Numbered from the stretch's first letter, positions 1-7,388 are shown. The stretch is DNA of 10,774 bases from UMGS902 sp045538895 (GCA_045538895.1 JAZQEH010000054.1:1-10774); one strand, 5' to 3'. Program-made: numbers and translations. The notes: generated by a model not told the origin, from the sequence alone.

Positions 1-17
1 AACCAAAGAAAAACTGT

Positions 18-60
18 AAAATATTTAATAAGTAGCCGTGGCTACAGACAATATTTTTTT
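18..60 (+). terminator. Possible terminator of a gene left of the window
   Basis: A short GC-rich stem (GTAGC at 32-36 with GCTAC at 41-45, CGTG loop) sits inside an outer AT stem (AAAATATT at 18-25 with AATATTTT at 50-57). The 3' arm runs into seven T residues at 54-60. The shape suits an intrinsic terminator for a plus-strand gene that ended before the window. The internal bulges make it weaker than the other terminators here. Confidence 0.4.
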
Positions 61-78
61 ACAAAAAGGTTTGGAGGT

Positions 79-107
79 GTCGGAACCTTTCCTTAAAAGG
101 TTCTGAC
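79..107. other. Upstream 12-bp hairpin
   Basis: GTCGGAACCTTT (79-90) pairs with AAAGGTTCTGAC (96-107) around a CCTTA loop, with one G-T pair. No T-tract follows on the plus strand, so it does not look like a terminator. It lies upstream of the likely promoter of the first SLH gene and so is probably outside its transcript. Its function is not recognised. The remainder of 1-216 shows no credible gene; the antisense open frame entering from the SLH gene has no coding support. Confidence 0.4.
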
Positions 108-183
108 GTCGTTACCCTAAACATTAATTTACATTTATAAACGCTATTTAATATTACATTTATATTAAATTCGAAAAAATATA

Positions 184-212
184 TTGCAAATTCTGCAGTT
201 TTAGTGTAATAT
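184..212 (+). promoter_or_regulatory. Putative sigma-A promoter of first SLH gene
   Basis: TTGCAA (184-189) and TAATAT (207-212) are separated by 17 bp in very AT-rich DNA, about 65 bases before the start codon. Each hexamer matches the consensus at only four of six positions, so this is a best guess. If correct, transcription begins near 219 and the upstream in-frame ATG at 217 could not be used. Confidence 0.4.
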
Positions 213-276
213 TACTATGGATAAAAACCGAAAGTATGTCTACACTTACATATTTTCGAAGAAAAAGGAGATTACC

Positions 277-3200
277 ATGAGAAGTATCAAGAGAATTATC
301 GCTCTCGCAATGGTAGCAATGATGCTTGTTTGCACATTTGCATTCAACACTTCTGCAAGTGAAGATGCAGATTACACAGAAGCAGCAAGACGTCTTGGCG
401 CTATCGATGTTATGAAGGGTGATACAAGCGGCAATCTTATGCTTGATCAGGGCGTTACCCGTTACCAGGCGGCTCTGTTCTTTGTTCAGGCTATGACCGG
501 CGAAACCAGCGTTGAAAAGTGGAATGCTGAAAAGCAGAGCACTGTTTTCACCGACGTTCCCGAATATGCAACCGCTATTGACTATGCTAACGGCATCGGT
601 CTTATCCGCGGCCGCGGCAACGGCATTTACGGCTATAACGATCCTATTACATATCAGGATATGCTCGTGCTTGCAGTTCGCGCACTCGGCTACGAAACCG
701 ATAAAATGGCATACCCCTCCGGCTATCTTGTAGCTGCAAGAAAGCTTGAGCTTATTGACGGTCTTGCAAGCGGTATCAAGAACACTGATCCGCTTACCCG
801 TGGCGAAACCGCACAGATTATCTGGAACATGCTCGGTACCGAAATCGCAGTTAACGACCCCCTCACCGATAAGATTCTTTACCCCGGTGAAGAAAGCTCC
901 TCTGACGGTATCCTCGGCGGCACTGTAAAGAGAACTACATTCCTTAAGGAAGCAGGCTTCTCGCAGGGTGTTATCGAAAGCACTATTGTTGAGTACAACA
1001 AGGCAGAGCTTTCCAGCGAGATTTCTACTGTTAAGCTTGAAAACGGTATTGAAATTGCAGCAGCTGACCTCGACATCACTGCAAGAACCAATCCCTCCAC
1101 GTTCCTCGGTCTCCCCATTACCCTCTACGTTGACTGTGAGGCAAGAGATTTCGAGAACCTCTATGACCTTATCGAAGAAGAGCGTGAAGCAAACATTATC
1201 TTCCACGAAATTCCCGAGTTCACAAACGTTGTAAACGTTGGCAACCAGACCAACATCAAGGTTACCGAGAAGACCAATGGTGAAATCCGTGTAACTCTCG
1301 GTGAAACTACCTTTGGTGACTCCAAGTATGATATCGAAGTATATCTTCTTGATGCTGAAGACGGTTGGTATTTAGCTGATGAATCTGAATTTATCGACAA
1401 CTTCATGTATGAAGACGGCGAATACACCGGTGCAAACTCCTACGGTGAAGTTGACTATGCTACCATCGTTGATGAGGAAGCAGAAGTTTACAGACTTCTC
1501 GTTCTCTACAAGCCTTACACATTCGGTCAGTACTTCACACGTACTATCCGTTATCAGGCTTCCGTTTCCGACGAAAGCTTTATCACCATCGGTAAGTACA
1601 ATGGCGGCGAAGCAACCTTTGAAAACATTGACAAGAAGGATTCCTACTTTGTAGAAACACTTCTCGGCAACTCTACCGTTATTGATGTTGACACCATCTC
1701 TGTTTCCAAGAGAGACGGTGAAGCTGCAAGAGATGCAAGACTCTCCGGTGAAAGCGTTCGCAGCGGCGACTTCATGTTCTACTACTACAATGAACTTGAC
1801 AATGTTCTTGAAGTAGGCTACAACTGCGGCTCACTCAAGAGCGGCACTCTTACCTCCAAGAACGACAAGGCACAGACCGTTAAGATCAGCGGCACTACCT
1901 ACACCTACGGCTTTGATGGTGCTTACACCGCTTCCGCACTTGAGAGTGCGCTTCCCGTATATGACGGTGCAAAGATCATGAGCGACTATATCGGTGTTCT
2001 TGAAAGCGGCACTGAAAACGTTCAGTACGTAGCTGTAAACGATAGAGTTCTTTATATCCAGACTCCTCTTAACCTTACCAACCACAGAGTTAAGCACAAC
2101 TATGTATTCGTTTCCACCAAGGAAGATATCATGGCAGACCTTCTCAAGATGGAAGTTGAGGATTACAGAGAAGAGCTTACTGATGAAGGTATCTACGTTT
2201 CTGAAAACGGCAACATGACCGTTGCAGTTCTCAATACCACAAACGGCAAGTGGGACCTTGCAGAGGTTGCACAGTTTGAGTACGGTAACTACCGTTCCTC
2301 TAACGGCCATTACCATGACGGCTACGTTCATAAGGATGCTGAGTGGGCTAACGTAGTTGACCTTGCAGACCACATCGAAAAGGCTGCTGTTTTTGGCACC
2401 ACTTATAAGGATTATGACAAGTTCGACATTGCAGTAAGAACTCTTCTTACTGACGGTAATATCCCCGGCGGTATGTTTGCAGTTCGTTCCAAGACAGGCA
2501 ACGTATATAACCTTTCCGTTCTCTTCCATCCCGATGACTACGGCATGGTTAACAACGGTAAGATCACCGACGGTCTTTACTTCTCCGACAACGCAGCAAA
2601 GACCAACAATATCTGGGCAACCCGTACTGCTAACGAAAAGGCTCGTGTAGGTCTTACCGACAGCACAGTTATCGTAGTTGTTGATACTTACGGTAACGTT
2701 GGTGTTCGCGTAGGCGTACAGGAAGAAAAGGACAGCATCGTGCTCAGCGGCGTAACCGATTCCGTTCCTGCATATTGCTATTCTGCAAGCAATAAGCTTA
2801 TTGTTTTCCGTCTTCCTATTGATAACACAAGCTACAACCCCGCGACAAAGGTATTCAAGGCAGACGGCACAACTCCGTTTGACGTTTATGAATGGGAAGA
2901 TGCTTCTGAGGCAGGTGCTGACGAAACATACTACATCGGTCTTAACGATGCAGGCGTTTCCTACGAAGTAGCAGACGACGGCAGCTGCGAGCTTACCGTT
3001 ACCGGCTTGTTCAATCTCAGAACCAGACGCGTTGTTTCTGCAATCAAGCTTACTGTTGACGACCTTGACGAAACCAATATCGACGACGTAACACTTCGCG
3101 GTGAGGTTCTCTACATGGATAAGTACGGCGAACTCAACGTAGTTGAAAAGTCCATTAATGATGCACTTGTTGAGGCTGTTAACATGGGCATCAAGACAAC

Positions 3201-3696
3201 CTCTGCAAAGGTTGAAGAAGTTGACCTTTCCGGTGTTGTATTCAAGGACGATTGCTCGATCACCGTTGACGAGTTCGACCTTGACGCTGAAAAGGCTATC
3301 GCTGAAATCGTTGTAAACGTTATGACTCTCGATGCAACCGATATCGACTTCGAGAAGTTTGACGTAAGCACCATCGCTCTCAATAAGGAATTCACCGAAG
3401 AGGATGAAGACAACGAGTGGGGCGCAACATCTGTTGAGTATGCAAAGAATGTTGATTACTATGCATACGAAATCGGTGCACTCAACACCGTTGAAAAGAT
3501 TACCGAGCCTGTAGCAGGTACTCTTGATCAGTACATCATTGATACTGCAGGAGAAACCCTCTACATCGCAAAGAACGGTGAAGATTACTTTGAAAACGCT
3601 GCAGAGGCAGTAGTAACCCTCTACGCAGCAGGTAACTTCGACAAGGAAGACGGTGTTCTCACCCTCTACGTTGTTAAGTTGCTTGAAAACAACTAA
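277..3696 (+). CDS. Large secreted SLH-domain surface protein
   Basis: This encodes 1139 residues. ATG 277 is chosen because AAAGGAG (264-270) lies six bases upstream and the product opens with a signal peptide: a basic MRSIKR, a hydrophobic core to about residue 23, and cleavage near SAS-ED at 26-30. An in-frame ATG at 217 has no ribosome site and would put charged residues before the signal. Three SLH-like repeats follow: about 33-75, 91-140 (opening FTDVPEYATAIDYANGIGLI, ending near RALGY) and 147-187 (DPLTRGETAQIIWNML). SLH domains bind pyruvylated secondary wall polymers, so the protein is expected on the wall. Residues from about 200 to the end are acidic, poor in cysteine and not assigned to any family I know; they may form the array or exposed part. 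Heavy use of AAG for lysine, unlike typical AT-leaning codon choice, fits high expression. It is a single-gene unit closed by a strong terminator. An S-layer structural role is inference. Confidence 0.88.
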   Translation: MRSIKRIIALAMVAMMLVCTFAFNTSASEDADYTEAARRLGAIDVMKGDTSGNLMLDQGVTRYQAALFFVQAMTGETSVEKWNAEKQSTVFTDVPEYATAIDYANGIGLIRGRGNGIYGYNDPITYQDMLVLAVRALGYETDKMAYPSGYLVAARKLELIDGLASGIKNTDPLTRGETAQIIWNMLGTEIAVNDPLTDKILYPGEESSSDGILGGTVKRTTFLKEAGFSQGVIESTIVEYNKAELSSEISTVKLENGIEIAAADLDITARTNPSTFLGLPITLYVDCEARDFENLYDLIEEEREANIIFHEIPEFTNVVNVGNQTNIKVTEKTNGEIRVTLGETTFGDSKYDIEVYLLDAEDGWYLADESEFIDNFMYEDGEYTGANSYGEVDYATIVDEEAEVYRLLVLYKPYTFGQYFTRTIRYQASVSDESFITIGKYNGGEATFENIDKKDSYFVETLLGNSTVIDVDTISVSKRDGEAARDARLSGESVRSGDFMFYYYNELDNVLEVGYNCGSLKSGTLTSKNDKAQTVKISGTTYTYGFDGAYTASALESALPVYDGAKIMSDYIGVLESGTENVQYVAVNDRVLYIQTPLNLTNHRVKHNYVFVSTKEDIMADLLKMEVEDYREELTDEGIYVSENGNMTVAVLNTTNGKWDLAEVAQFEYGNYRSSNGHYHDGYVHKDAEWANVVDLADHIEKAAVFGTTYKDYDKFDIAVRTLLTDGNIPGGMFAVRSKTGNVYNLSVLFHPDDYGMVNNGKITDGLYFSDNAAKTNNIWATRTANEKARVGLTDSTVIVVVDTYGNVGVRVGVQEEKDSIVLSGVTDSVPAYCYSASNKLIVFRLPIDNTSYNPATKVFKADGTTPFDVYEWEDASEAGADETYYIGLNDAGVSYEVADDGSCELTVTGLFNLRTRRVVSAIKLTVDDLDETNIDDVTLRGEVLYMDKYGELNVVEKSINDALVEAVNMGIKTTSAKVEEVDLSGVVFKDDCSITVDEFDLDAEKAIAEIVVNVMTLDATDIDFEKFDVSTIALNKEFTEEDEDNEWGATSVEYAKNVDYYAYEIGALNTVEKITEPVAGTLDQYIIDTAGETLYIAKNGEDYFENAAEAVVTLYAAGNFDKEDGVLTLYVVKLLENN

Positions 3697-3706
3697 TTGA
3701 ATTTTG

Positions 3707-3740
3707 AAACTGCGAAGCCGAAAGGCTTCGCAGTTTTTTT
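3707..3740 (+). terminator. Intrinsic terminator of first SLH gene
   Basis: A perfect 13-bp stem, AAACTGCGAAGCC (3707-3719) with GGCTTCGCAGTTT (3724-3736), closes on a stable GAAA tetraloop and is followed by T residues to 3740. It starts ten bases after the stop codon and separates this gene from the next SLH gene. Confidence 0.93.
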
Positions 3741-3781
3741 AACTTTGTGTTTCCTTAAAACACAACATTTTTTGCGTTCTG

Positions 3782-3810
3782 TTGACTTGCAGAGCCGCCG
3801 GTGATATAAT
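3782..3810 (+). promoter_or_regulatory. Sigma-A promoter of second SLH gene
   Basis: TTGACT (3782-3787), a 17-bp spacer and TATAAT (3805-3810) with a TG extended -10 at 3802-3803. Transcription should begin near 3817, leaving a leader of about 30 bases before ATG 3847. It follows directly on the previous gene's terminator, so the two SLH genes are separate transcription units. Confidence 0.85.
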
Positions 3811-3846
3811 ATACTTGTTAAAATATCCACATCTATGGAGGTAATT

Positions 3847-5655
3847 ATGAAAAAGATTATTTCTCTTTTGCTTTCGGCGGTGATGCTTATGGCATTGCTC
3901 CCCGTCTATGCGGTAGCGGCAGATCCGACAGATCTTCCGTATATCACAAGTGAAGACGCAGGATTTATTGATTACAGCGGCAGTGACACGGCTTCCGGTG
4001 CAAGTGCATCTTCTGCAAAGAAGACCTTTGGCACGGCACGTGCCTCCGGTGTTGTGGGCTTGATTGCGGACGGCGGTACGATGGTAGTTTCCGGTAAAGC
4101 GTACCTCGCAAAGAGCTATACCTTGCCTAAGACCAAAACACCCTTGCTTATCACATCTAATTATGCGGGTGTCAACTACATGAATGCAGAGCCTGCGTCC
4201 AACCCTTCATGTGCATTCAAGATGGCAAGTAACGCACATTTTACTATTGAAAGTGACGTTGTTATTGATGATATCATCATTTTCCAGGAGCATGCGGCGG
4301 CAACTGCGTTTGTTGTAAGCAACGGTGCAACTCTGGTTATCGGTGACGGTGTTAAAACTATGTCCAAGACCGGCACAAAGACTCAGATCATCGTTAACAA
4401 CGGCGGCCGTCTGATTCTCGGCGGCGGCGATTTTGAAGTTATTGCAAACAGTGGCAGCGAGGTTGTTGAGGGCTATACGTACGAATACCTCAAGGCTTCG
4501 CAGACCGAAAAGCCCGAGGAGGACAACTCCGAGCTTATCAACGTTCCCCCTGCAGTTGCGTATATCGCATATAATACAGGTAACAACGCAAACGACGGTC
4601 TTTCTCCGAATGCTCCAAAGAAGTCGTTGCTCAAGCTCACCGAAAACGGTGCAATGAGTGTTGTTGCAGGCGGCGGTACTCTCGTTGCTACGGGTAGACT
4701 CTACATCGGCAGCGACTATACCATTCCGAAGCTTGGCAGCCAGCTTACCATTACAGGCGAGTATGACGGTGTCAGCTACGTGAACGCAGATAACGTAGAA
4801 AATCCCGAAAGCGGCATGCTTAAGATACTCAACAACAAGACTCTCACTATCGAGGGCGACGTTCGTTTTGAGAACATTATTCTCTTCCAGGAAAACGGAC
4901 AGAACACAATCAAGGTTGCAAACGGTGCCGTTCTTACCATCGGCGAGGGCGTGCAGAACCTTACAAAGCAGCTTTACACTATGAAGCTTGTAGTTGAACA
5001 GGGCGGTACACTTATTTTTGAATCTGCCGACCACGGCTTTGACTCTATTGAGGGCGACGGTATCGTTGTAATGCCCGAAACACTTGGCGGCGGCTTTGAA
5101 AAGACACGTGTATATGACGGCCGATTCACTGACGTAACAAGCGAAAAGTGGTTCTTCGATTACGTTAAGATCGCATACGAGTATGCACTTGCAAACGGAA
5201 CGTCCCAGACTAAGTTCTCTCCTGACAGCAAATTTACCGTAGCACAGGCACTTACAGCGGCGGCGAATATTCACACCGCTTATAACAATACCAAGGTTCC
5301 TGCTGCAGCGGCTGGCGAGGCATGGTATACTCCCTATGTGAACTATTGTCTTGACAACAATATTATCGTTGTAGGCCAGTTCAGTGACTATAACAAGAAC
5401 ATTTCACGTGGCGACATGGCAATGGTATTTGCAAACATTCTTCCCGAAAGCGAATATAAGGCTGTCCGCAGTGGCTCCAACCCCGACGTAACAAGCGACA
5501 TGGCTTGCTACAATGCGGTGCAGAAGCTCTACAACGCAGGTATTGTAGGTGGCGACGCAGGTACGGGCAAATACCGTCCGAATGACGAAATTGTCCGCAG
5601 CGAAGCGTGCGTAATCTTCACACGTATTGCAGAAGCAAGCCGCAGACAAAAGTAA
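3847..5655 (+). CDS. Secreted SLH protein with duplicated beta-solenoid unit
   Basis: This encodes 602 residues. ATG 3847 is preferred because ATGGAGG (3835-3841) serves as its ribosome site; the ATG at 3835 is part of that site. A signal peptide (MKKIISLLLSAVMLMALLPV, then YAVAA) is probably cut near AVA-AD at 24-26. Two related units follow, about 38-199 and 238-401, offset by about 200 residues. Matching landmarks are DGGTMVVSGKAYL and GGGTLVATGRLYI, NYAGVNYMNA and EYDGVSYVNA, and IIIFQE and IILFQE. Short hydrophobic strands alternating with Gly/Asn turns suggest a right-handed beta-helix, as in adhesins and carbohydrate-active surface proteins; I see no catalytic motif. A linker rich in E, K and N (200-237) joins them. 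Three SLH repeats end the protein: about 427-480 (FTDVTSEKWFFDYVKIAYEY), 488-535 and 546-597 (KYRPNDEIVRSEA). It should be secreted and wall-bound. The binding partner is unknown. Confidence 0.87.
   Translation: MKKIISLLLSAVMLMALLPVYAVAADPTDLPYITSEDAGFIDYSGSDTASGASASSAKKTFGTARASGVVGLIADGGTMVVSGKAYLAKSYTLPKTKTPLLITSNYAGVNYMNAEPASNPSCAFKMASNAHFTIESDVVIDDIIIFQEHAAATAFVVSNGATLVIGDGVKTMSKTGTKTQIIVNNGGRLILGGGDFEVIANSGSEVVEGYTYEYLKASQTEKPEEDNSELINVPPAVAYIAYNTGNNANDGLSPNAPKKSLLKLTENGAMSVVAGGGTLVATGRLYIGSDYTIPKLGSQLTITGEYDGVSYVNADNVENPESGMLKILNNKTLTIEGDVRFENIILFQENGQNTIKVANGAVLTIGEGVQNLTKQLYTMKLVVEQGGTLIFESADHGFDSIEGDGIVVMPETLGGGFEKTRVYDGRFTDVTSEKWFFDYVKIAYEYALANGTSQTKFSPDSKFTVAQALTAAANIHTAYNNTKVPAAAAGEAWYTPYVNYCLDNNIIVVGQFSDYNKNISRGDMAMVFANILPESEYKAVRSGSNPDVTSDMACYNAVQKLYNAGIVGGDAGTGKYRPNDEIVRSEACVIFTRIAEASRRQK
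3958..5049 (+). repeat. Tandem intragenic duplication, about 600-bp period
   Basis: The stretches encoding residues 38-199 (3958-4443) and 238-401 (4558-5049) are diverged copies of one module. Conserved landmarks keep a spacing of 200-201 residues, for example T78 with T278 and F146 with F347. Similarity is plain at protein level but weak at DNA level, so the duplication is old. Confidence 0.8.
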
Positions 5656-5664
5656 ATTTGATTA

Positions 5665-5698
5665 AAAAAACGTGCAAGGAAAACCTTGCACGTTTTTT
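5665..5698. terminator. Bidirectional terminator between convergent genes
   Basis: A 15-bp stem with an AAAA loop (5680-5683) has the core ACGTGCAAGG / CCTTGCACGT, flanked by an A-run on the left and a T-run on the right. It can end the SLH transcript on the plus strand and the 53-codon gene on the minus strand, whose stop codon lies 24 bases away. Confidence 0.92.
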
Positions 5699-5721
5699 AA
5701 TATTAAATAGGCGAGGACGAG

Positions 5722-5883
5722 TTATATCAACGTATATTCAAACATTTCGCAGTGCAGCCGTGAGCCAACGGTTGCACCGGCAGGGAGCAGGGCAAGGGCA
5801 ATAAAAACCTCCTCGCCGTTTTCATCGGTGAGATAGGCATATTCGCCCTCAATGCGTGTTAATGTGTAGTCACGTGGTTCCAT
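5722..5883 (-). CDS. Small DUF3006-like protein, 53 aa
   Basis: The start is ATG (complement of 5881-5883) with AGAGGAG (complement of 5890-5896) six bases upstream; the stop is TAA at 5722-5724. The product begins MEPRDYTLTRIEGEYAYLTD, continues ENGEEVFIALALLPAGATVG and ends in a short tail containing LHCEMFEYTLI. The order R-I/F-E-G-x-x-A, D-E-x-G-E, then LP-x-G-x-x-x-G recalls the DUF3006 family of Firmicutes, small beta-rich proteins of unknown function. This is pattern recognition, not a search result. No signal peptide or membrane segment is visible. The gene lies 10-24 bases behind the terminator of the tRNA operon, with no promoter visible in that gap, so it may depend on read-through or on a promoter hidden within the tRNA genes. 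It ends against a bidirectional terminator. Confidence 0.7.
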   Translation of the reverse strand: MEPRDYTLTRIEGEYAYLTDENGEEVFIALALLPAGATVGSRLHCEMFEYTLI

Positions 5884-5906
5884 TTATTTCTCCTCTCGCA
5901 ATGAAT

Positions 5907-5937
5907 AAAAAATCCATCGCACTTGCGATGGATTTTT

Positions 5938-5938
<1 letters not shown>
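5907..5938 (-). terminator. Terminator of the tRNA operon
   Basis: A 15-bp stem (5907-5921 with 5924-5938) has the core ATCCATCGCA / TGCGATGGAT and a six-T tail on the minus strand. Its first transcribed base is the A of the tRNA-Cys CCA end, so folding of the terminator touches the mature 3' end. Confidence 0.9.
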
Positions 5939-6012
<74 letters not shown>

Positions 6013-6033
6013 GATTTTGTTATAGAATAGAAA

Positions 6034-6059
6034 TCGGACACGAAACTATTCGTGTCCGA
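6034..6059 (-). other. Hairpin between tRNA-Gly and tRNA-Cys
   Basis: TCGGACACGAA (6034-6044) and TTCGTGTCCGA (6049-6059) form a perfect 11-bp stem with a four-base loop. In the direction of transcription it begins three bases after the CCA of tRNA-Gly and is followed by the T-rich TTTCTATTCTAT. It could be a weak internal terminator reducing tRNA-Cys, or a processing signal for the precursor. Confidence 0.6.
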
Positions 6060-6062
6060 CAT

Positions 6063-6138
6063 TGGAGCGGATTACGGGGCTCGAACCCGCCACCTCCACC
6101 TTGGCAAGGTGGCGCTCTACCAAATGAGCTAAATCCGC
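6063..6138 (-). tRNA. tRNA-Gly (GCC)
   Basis: The acceptor GCGGATT/AATCCGC is perfect, with a T discriminator and encoded CCA. The anticodon stem CCACC/GGTGG encloses TTGCCAA, giving GCC. The D-arm (GCTC...GAGC) and the T-arm with GTTCGAGC are standard. It reads GGC and GGU glycine codons. It is the fourth gene in the operon, with hairpin-forming spacers on both sides. Confidence 0.96.
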
Positions 6139-6155
6139 ATAGCGGTCTATGCCGC

Positions 6156-6231
<76 letters not shown>

Positions 6232-6245
6232 AAATACCATGAAAT

Positions 6246-6322
6246 TGGCGACCCGGATGGGACTCGAACCCACGACCTCTAGCGTGACAGGCTAGCGTTC
6301 TAACCAACTGAACTACCGGGCC
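6246..6322 (-). tRNA. tRNA-Asp (GTC)
   Basis: The acceptor GGCCCGG pairs with CCGGGTC (one G-T pair). The discriminator is G, as expected for tRNA-Asp, and CCA is encoded. The anticodon stem CTAGC/GCTAG encloses CTGTCAC, giving GTC. It is second in the operon, only three bases after the CCA of tRNA-Val, so the precursor must be cut within a very short spacer. Confidence 0.96.
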
Positions 6323-6325
6323 ATA

Positions 6326-6401
6326 TGGTGGAAGTTAGAGGGCTCGAACCTCTGACCCTCTGCTTGTAAGGCAGATGCTCTCCCAGCTGAGCTAAACTTC
6401 C
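6326..6401 (-). tRNA. tRNA-Val (TAC)
   Basis: The acceptor GGAAGTT/AACTTCC is perfect, with an A discriminator and encoded CCA. The anticodon stem CTGCC...GGCAG region holds the loop CTTACAA, giving TAC, which reads GUA and, by wobble, other valine codons. It is first in the operon, about 50 bases downstream of the predicted transcription start. Confidence 0.96.
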
Positions 6402-6457
6402 ATCTATATGTATCTTAAGGCCCGGAGCTTTGTGTTCACCAGCCTTGCGACTCTGTT

Positions 6458-6486
6458 ATTATAGCATGGTGTGTTCGGTTTGTCAA
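6458..6486 (-). promoter_or_regulatory. Perfect-consensus promoter of tRNA operon
   Basis: On the minus strand TTGACA (complement of 6481-6486), a 17-bp spacer and TATAAT (complement of 6458-6463) match sigma-A consensus at all twelve positions, with an added TG extended -10. Transcription should start near 6451 and run through the tRNA-Val to tRNA-Cys genes. This suits very strong stable-RNA synthesis. Confidence 0.95.
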
Positions 6487-6489
6487 CAC

Positions 6490-6518
6490 TTTTTTTAAAA
6501 ATTTTTTAAAAATTTTTT
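6490..6518 (-). promoter_or_regulatory. Phased A-tract UP element
   Basis: Three A-runs on the minus strand (complement of 6490-6496, 6502-6507 and 6513-6518) are spaced about 11 bp apart immediately upstream of the -35 of the tRNA promoter. Helically phased A-tracts bend DNA, and AT-rich UP elements contact the RNA polymerase alpha subunit. The tract also lies behind the divergent promoter at 6542. Confidence 0.65.
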
Positions 6519-6541
6519 CAACCACAATATGTAATAATTTG

Positions 6542-6570
6542 TTGACGAAAAATGCTATATGTGGTACTAT
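6542..6570 (+). promoter_or_regulatory. Sigma-A promoter of ThyX-like gene
   Basis: TTGACG (6542-6547), a 17-bp spacer and TACTAT (6565-6570), with a TG extended -10 at 6562-6563. The start would fall near 6577, about 23 bases before ATG 6600. A second TATAAT (6574-6579) has no -35 at proper spacing. The -35 lies 55 bp from that of the divergent tRNA promoter. Confidence 0.7.
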
Positions 6571-6599
6571 TAATATAATAGAAAAGTGAGGTGTTTCCA

Positions 6600-7223
6600 A
6601 TGATTAAAGTAGAACGCGGCTGTGTAATGAATCTTGAAAACGCTATTCGCGGTGCCAGAAATCCGCTTAACTCCTGGGCTCGCTCGGATAGCGAATATGA
6701 TGAAAACGGCAATTATATTCTTGGCGAAAACGACCTTGACCTCGCAAAGCGACTTTGCAGTGCAGGCAGTGACCACCGCAAATTTATGCGTCAGATTCTT
6801 GTTTGCGTTGATATAACGGCACCCTTGTACTGGTGGAAGGAGTTTGACACGTATAAGGTTGCTACCGTTGCAAACTCTACAAGCACCATGCATAAAATCC
6901 ATTCAAAGCCCTTTGAGCTTTCGGATTTTTCTACTGACCACATGACAGATGCGGCTCTTTCGGCATTTGAAAAGTTTGTTGCATTTATTGAGGAGACCAG
7001 ACTCAAGTACCTCGAAAACAAGGACAAGGCATATTGGTATGATCTGATTCAGCTTTTGCCCTCGTCCTACAACCAGCTTCGTACCATTACCATGAATTAC
7101 GAAACTCTTGTCAATATCTACTACGCAAGACGCAGCCACAAGCTTGACGAATGGCATACGCTTTGCGATTGGATTCTGACACTTCCTTATGCAAAGGAAC
7201 TGATTTGCTGCAAAGGTGAATGA
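6600..7223 (+). CDS. ThyX-like protein lacking the RHR signature
   Basis: This encodes 207 residues. ATG 6600 is chosen because GAGGTG (6588-6593) lies six bases upstream; the GTG at 6591 falls inside that site. The layout follows flavin-dependent thymidylate synthase (ThyX, dUMP to dTMP with FAD and methylenetetrahydrofolate). A motif FMRQILVCVDITAPLYWW (62-79) matches the ThyX strand ending in AP-[IL]-[FY]. The block TYKVAT (84-89) lies where ThyX has RHR-x-A-S. Then come LP (153-154), TMNYETLVNIYYARR (164-178), resembling the W-T-V-N-x-R-x-L-x-N-F block, and DEWHTL (183-188), resembling A-Q-W-E-I. These similarities are from memory of the Thermotoga protein, not an alignment search. RHR is replaced by T-Y-K, so canonical synthase activity is doubtful. 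The protein is cytosolic, with no signal or membrane segment. It is a lone gene with its own promoter and terminator. A substrate-shifted or non-enzymatic homologue is likely. Confidence 0.72.
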   Translation: MIKVERGCVMNLENAIRGARNPLNSWARSDSEYDENGNYILGENDLDLAKRLCSAGSDHRKFMRQILVCVDITAPLYWWKEFDTYKVATVANSTSTMHKIHSKPFELSDFSTDHMTDAALSAFEKFVAFIEETRLKYLENKDKAYWYDLIQLLPSSYNQLRTITMNYETLVNIYYARRSHKLDEWHTLCDWILTLPYAKELICCKGE

Positions 7224-7268
7224 GTATACAAAAATCGGCAGAGACAAAAATCCAAAAAAAGCAAGTAA

Positions 7269-7307
7269 CGGCAAGGGCTTGAAAAACCCTTGCCGCATTT
7301 TGTTTTT
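7269..7307 (+). terminator. Terminator of ThyX-like gene
   Basis: CGGCAAGGG (7269-7277) pairs perfectly with CCCTTGCCG (7287-7295) around a nine-base loop. An interrupted T-tract ending at 7307 follows. It lies 45 bases past the stop codon. The segment from here to 7388 holds no credible gene. Confidence 0.8.
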
Positions 7308-7388
7308 ACGCAAAGTGCAAAATTATTTCTATTTATTAGCCTTGCTTTTATTCTTACTTGCGGTCTGACGTGTTTGTCAGCACTCTGA

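Noticed and set aside
217..276. Upstream in-frame ATG adding 20 residues to the first SLH protein
   Set aside because: It lacks a ribosome site, lies at or before the probable transcription start, and would bury the signal peptide.
160..1206. Long open frame antisense to the first SLH gene, and similar antisense frames at 1831-2529 and 4207-5274
   Set aside because: They are Cys-rich, have no ribosome sites and arise from the biased codon use of the real genes.
3835..3846. ATG at 3835 as start of the second SLH protein
   Set aside because: These bases form the ATGGAGG ribosome site for ATG 3847.
6591..6599. GTG 6591 as start of the ThyX-like gene
   Set aside because: It lies within the GAGGTG ribosome site of ATG 6600.
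7329..7376. Minus-strand open stretch reading a basic tail (TRQTASKNKSKANK) before a stop, with a hairpin and T-run further on
   Set aside because: It is only 15 codons, closed by an upstream stop, with no start; a gene remnant is possible but unsupported.
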